From Tabrizicola caldifontis (GTDB lineage: Bacteria > Pseudomonadota > Alphaproteobacteria > Rhodobacterales > Rhodobacteraceae), in NCBI RefSeq assembly GCF_004762095.1, contig NZ_SIJH01000004.1, positions 1 to 64,000 of the forward strand: a stretch of 64,000 nt of DNA, written 5' to 3'. The notes under the pieces were generated by a model. That model saw nothing but the letters and a program-made list of their open reading frames with translations. It searched no databases and was not told where the DNA came from. A program made the translations under genes and the position numbers. Shown piece after piece: positions 61,641-64,000 of this stretch (position 1 is the first letter of the stretch; each line of letters starts with the position of its first letter).

Positions 61641-62468
61641 ATGCGACACACGCTGCCCCTTGCGCCCCAGTTCTATGTGACGGCTCCGCAGCCCTGCCCC
61701 TATCTGCCGGGCAGGATGGAACGGAAGCTGTTCACCGCGCTGCAAGGCGAACATGCGCAGAAACTGAATGACACGTTGTCGAAACAGGGCTTCCGTCGCA
61801 GCCAGAACGTGCTTTACCGCCCCTCATGCGCCGAATGTTCCGCCTGCCTTTCCGCGCGCATCCGGGTGGCCGATTTCCAGCCATCGCGCACCCAGCGGCG
61901 GATCCTCCGGCGGAATGCCGATCTGCGCCGCAATGCCACCAGCCCCTGGGCGACCGAGGACCAGTTCTCCCTGTTCCGCCGCTATCTGGACCACCGCCAT
62001 GCCGACGGCGGCATGGCCGACATGGACATCTTCGAATTCGCCGCGATGATCGAGGAAACCCCGATCAAGAGCCGCGTGATCGAATATACCCGCCCCCCGG
62101 CCGAGGGCGAACGCTCGCGGCCCCTCGCCGCCGTCTGTCTGACCGATGTCTTTGATGACGGCCTCAGCATGGTCTACAGCTTCTACGACCCCGACCTCTC
62201 TGACCTGTCGCTGGGCACCTACGTCATTCTTGACCACGTTGCCATCGCGCGCGAGGCGGGGTTGCCATACGTCTATCTGGGTTACTGGGTGCCGGGCAGC
62301 CGCAAGATGGGTTACAAGGCCGGCTTCTCGGCGCTGGAAATCTACAAGGGCGGTGTCTGGCAGCCCGTCGGCAACCCCGAGGACCATACCGCCGACCTGC
62401 ATCCACTTTCGGTGGACCCCATCGCAGAACAGGTCGCGCGGATCAGCCTGCCCGATACCCGCACCTGA
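61641..62468 (+). CDS. bpt: Aspartate/glutamate leucyltransferase
   Basis: This 275-residue aminoacyl-tRNA-protein transferase adds leucine to N-terminal Asp/Glu, marking proteins for ClpS/ClpAP degradation. Its motifs are [20 protein letters not shown], the cysteine cluster [30 protein letters not shown] and [19 protein letters not shown]. The gene's ATG at 61641 gives MRHTLPLAP, the normal start. It is the last of the right-hand housekeeping group. Confidence 0.93.
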   Translation: MRHTLPLAPQFYVTAPQPCPYLPGRMERKLFTALQGEHAQKLNDTLSKQGFRRSQNVLYRPSCAECSACLSARIRVADFQPSRTQRRILRRNADLRRNATSPWATEDQFSLFRRYLDHRHADGGMADMDIFEFAAMIEETPIKSRVIEYTRPPAEGERSRPLAAVCLTDVFDDGLSMVYSFYDPDLSDLSLGTYVILDHVAIAREAGLPYVYLGYWVPGSRKMGYKAGFSALEIYKGGVWQPVGNPEDHTADLHPLSVDPIAEQVARISLPDTRT

Positions 62469-62826
62469 TGACGGCGCGCCATGCCGACCTGGCGATGGCC
62501 CTGCCCGGCTGCCACGCCATGATCCTGATCCATTCCGAAAGCCGGGCCTCAGGGTGACCAGGGGAACGCACCAATGCACCAGACGCGCGGACTTGGTCCG
62601 GCCCGCGCCCACCCCATCTGACCAACCGGGGCTTGCGTGACCCGGTGGCCCGCTTCATCCTGCGGGCATGGGACGGGCGCCATGACGTTTTCGGAATGCG
62701 AAGGGTCGGGATTGACCCGTCGCTGCGACCTACTGTAACTGGCCCGACTGGCTTGCCAGACCAGGCCGGACTGAACACAAGGCCTGCCGGATCAACCGGT
62801 GGCCATCCAGGGGAGGACTTAGCCGG
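62469..62826. other. Gene-free stretch before the TRAP genes
   Basis: I see no convincing gene in these 358 bases; the open frames have no family features. The end, with CAGGGGAGGA at 62809-62818, is the leader of the TRAP small permease gene. A promoter for the TRAP operon is expected here but not clearly resolved. Confidence 0.5.
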
Positions 62827-63432
62827 ATGCAGGCCTTGCTTGCCATTTCGCGCGGAATCGACCGCGTGAACGCGTTCATAGGAAAGGGTGTCATGTGGCT
62901 GATCCTGCTGGCGGTTCTCGTCAGTGCGGGCAATGCGGTCAGCCGCAAGTTCTTCAACCTGTCATCCAACGCCTGGCTGGAATTGCAGTGGTATCTGTTC
63001 GGCGCGGCCTTCATGGGCGCGGCCGCCTACACCCTGCAGCAGAACGAGCACATCCGCATCGACGTCTTCTACGCCACGCGCTCGCGCCGGACGCAGCACT
63101 GGATCGACCTTCTCGGCCACATCTTCTTCCTTCTTCCCTTCGCCGCGCTGATGGCCTGGTATCTCTGGCCCTACACGATGCAGGCCTGGCGGTCGGGGCA
63201 GGTCTCGACCAACGCGGGCGGGCTGATCATCTGGCCGGCGCGCGCGATCCTTCTTGCAGGGTTCGTGATGCTGGCAGCCCAGGCCCTTGCCGAGATCATC
63301 AAGAAGATTGCCGTCATGCGCGGGCTGATCGAGGATCCCCATCCCTTCGTCTCGGCGCAGGATCACGCGCTGCAAGAGGTGGAGGAAATCAAGGCCGACG
63401 TGCAGGCCCATGCCGGCGAGGTGCGCAAATGA
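62827..63432 (+). CDS. TRAP transporter small permease
   Basis: This 201-residue DctQ-type membrane subunit has four helices (about 20-42, 55-78, 96-118 and 136-160) and the family mark [21 protein letters not shown] with [12 protein letters not shown] (each cited within limits). It pairs with the large permease that follows, sharing ATGA at 63429-63432. The binding protein (DctP) is not in the window. Confidence 0.9.
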   Translation: MQALLAISRGIDRVNAFIGKGVMWLILLAVLVSAGNAVSRKFFNLSSNAWLELQWYLFGAAFMGAAAYTLQQNEHIRIDVFYATRSRRTQHWIDLLGHIFFLLPFAALMAWYLWPYTMQAWRSGQVSTNAGGLIIWPARAILLAGFVMLAAQALAEIIKKIAVMRGLIEDPHPFVSAQDHALQEVEEIKADVQAHAGEVRK

Positions 63433-64000
63433 TCGAGCTCATCGCCCACAACATGGCGCCGATCATCTTCGTCAGCCTGGTCTTCTTCCTGCTGATGGGC
63501 TACCCCGTGGCCTTCTCGCTGGCGGCGAACGGGCTGATCTTCTTCGTGATCGGCGTCTGGCTTGCCCCCTATTCCAACGGCGAGATCACGCTGGACTGGC
63601 CGCTTCTGGGCACAATGCCGCAACGATTGTGGGGCATCATCTCGAACGAGACATTGCTGGCCATCCCCTTCTTCACCTTCATGGGGATCATCCTGGAACG
63701 AAGCGGCATGGCCGAGGATCTGCTGGACACGATCGGCCAACTTTTTGGGCCGATCCGCGGGGGCCTCGCCTTTGCCGTGGTCCTCGTCGGCGCGCTCTTG
63801 GCGGCCACGACCGGGGTCGTCGCGGCAAGCGTGATCGCCATGGGTCTGATCTCGCTGCCGATCATGCTGCGCTATGGCTATGACCGGCGCACGGCAACCG
63901 GGGTGATTGCGGCCTCGGGCACGCTGGCACAGATCATCCCGCCCTCGCTGGTGCTTATCATTCTGGCCGATCAGCTGGGCCGGTCGGTCGGCGACATGTA
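63429..64000 (+). CDS. TRAP transporter large permease (DctM), cut by window end
   Basis: The first 190 residues of the DctM-type channel subunit, which uses the sodium gradient to take up organic acids delivered by a periplasmic receptor. It shows the DctM start ([21 protein letters not shown]), [20 protein letters not shown], and [21 protein letters not shown]. About 250 more residues are expected beyond 64000. Its ATG overlaps the small permease stop. Confidence 0.92.
   Translation, partial: MIELIAHNMAPIIFVSLVFFLLMGYPVAFSLAANGLIFFVIGVWLAPYSNGEITLDWPLLGTMPQRLWGIISNETLLAIPFFTFMGIILERSGMAEDLLDTIGQLFGPIRGGLAFAVVLVGALLAATTGVVAASVIAMGLISLPIMLRYGYDRRTATGVIAASGTLAQIIPPSLVLIILADQLGRSVGDM

Overview
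The window is about 66-68 % GC and its gene content is that of an alphaproteobacterium of the order Rhodobacterales (Paracoccaceae; a Rhodobacter, Tabrizicola, Gemmobacter or Paracoccus-like organism). Pointers are DUF4167, DUF1499, DUF2852 and DUF2927 proteins, a zinc-less single-cysteine DksA of the Rhodobacter sphaeroides type, class II DAHP synthase beside a GlxA-type regulator, the dgt/erpA/xth neighbourhood and Entner-Doudoroff edd-eda. This is chromosomal core sequence with few mobile parts: one IS5-family remnant lies at the left edge, and there is no prophage, CRISPR array or rRNA operon. One tRNA gene, Leu(CAA), is present.

Layout. 1-534: end of an IS5-family element. 575-6241: a LuxR-type regulator divergent from a polyamine-type ABC transporter operon (ATPase, Tat-exported binding protein, two permeases) and an SDR dehydrogenase. 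6352-9732: DUF4167, prmC, prfA, DUF1499. 9729-14438: agmatinase, class III aminotransferase and M20 amidohydrolase, each preceded by the same palindrome TTTGATCAAA, which suggests one amine/arginine catabolic regulon fed by the transporter. 12429-19847: a frameshifted DUF6636 gene, a small membrane protein, a beta-barrel protein, MazG, an orphan iron-binding protein, a frameshifted trypsin-like protease and a nucleoside hydrolase. 20205-28802: PhoR-like kinase, gamma carbonic anhydrase, gmk, yicC, a PAS protein, DAHP synthase, GlxA regulator, DUF805 and a PQQ-type sugar dehydrogenase.

28980-37357: a complete branched-chain/amide-type ABC transporter (livK, G, F, H, M) followed by a dimethylglycine-dehydrogenase-like flavoprotein with a GcvT half, and a MobA-like nucleotidyltransferase. 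37361-40305: two neighbouring Hint-domain proteins, one with a long RTX repeat array. 40750-47346: tRNA-Leu, zinc metallopeptidase, DsbB, dGTPase, ErpA, a gene broken by one in-frame TGA, exonuclease III, a flavin monooxygenase and DksA. 47518-53092: a same-strand run of a MoxR ATPase, a DUF2927 lipoprotein, small membrane proteins, a CoxE/VWA protein, DedA and an M48 protease, which looks like a chaperone/envelope module. 53153-62468: PIN protein, RlmI-like methyltransferase, edd-eda under a LacI-type operator, GlnE, DUF2852 and Bpt. 62827-64000: TRAP transporter permeases, cut by the window end.

No clearly novel defence or biosynthetic system was found. The best leads are the three shared TTTGATCAAA operators, several perfect palindromes in promoter regions (edd, DUF2927, DUF2852, and the dimethylglycine-dehydrogenase-like gene), the paired Hint proteins, the MoxR/VWA cluster, and three genes each broken by a single-base lesion, which are either real decay or sequence errors.
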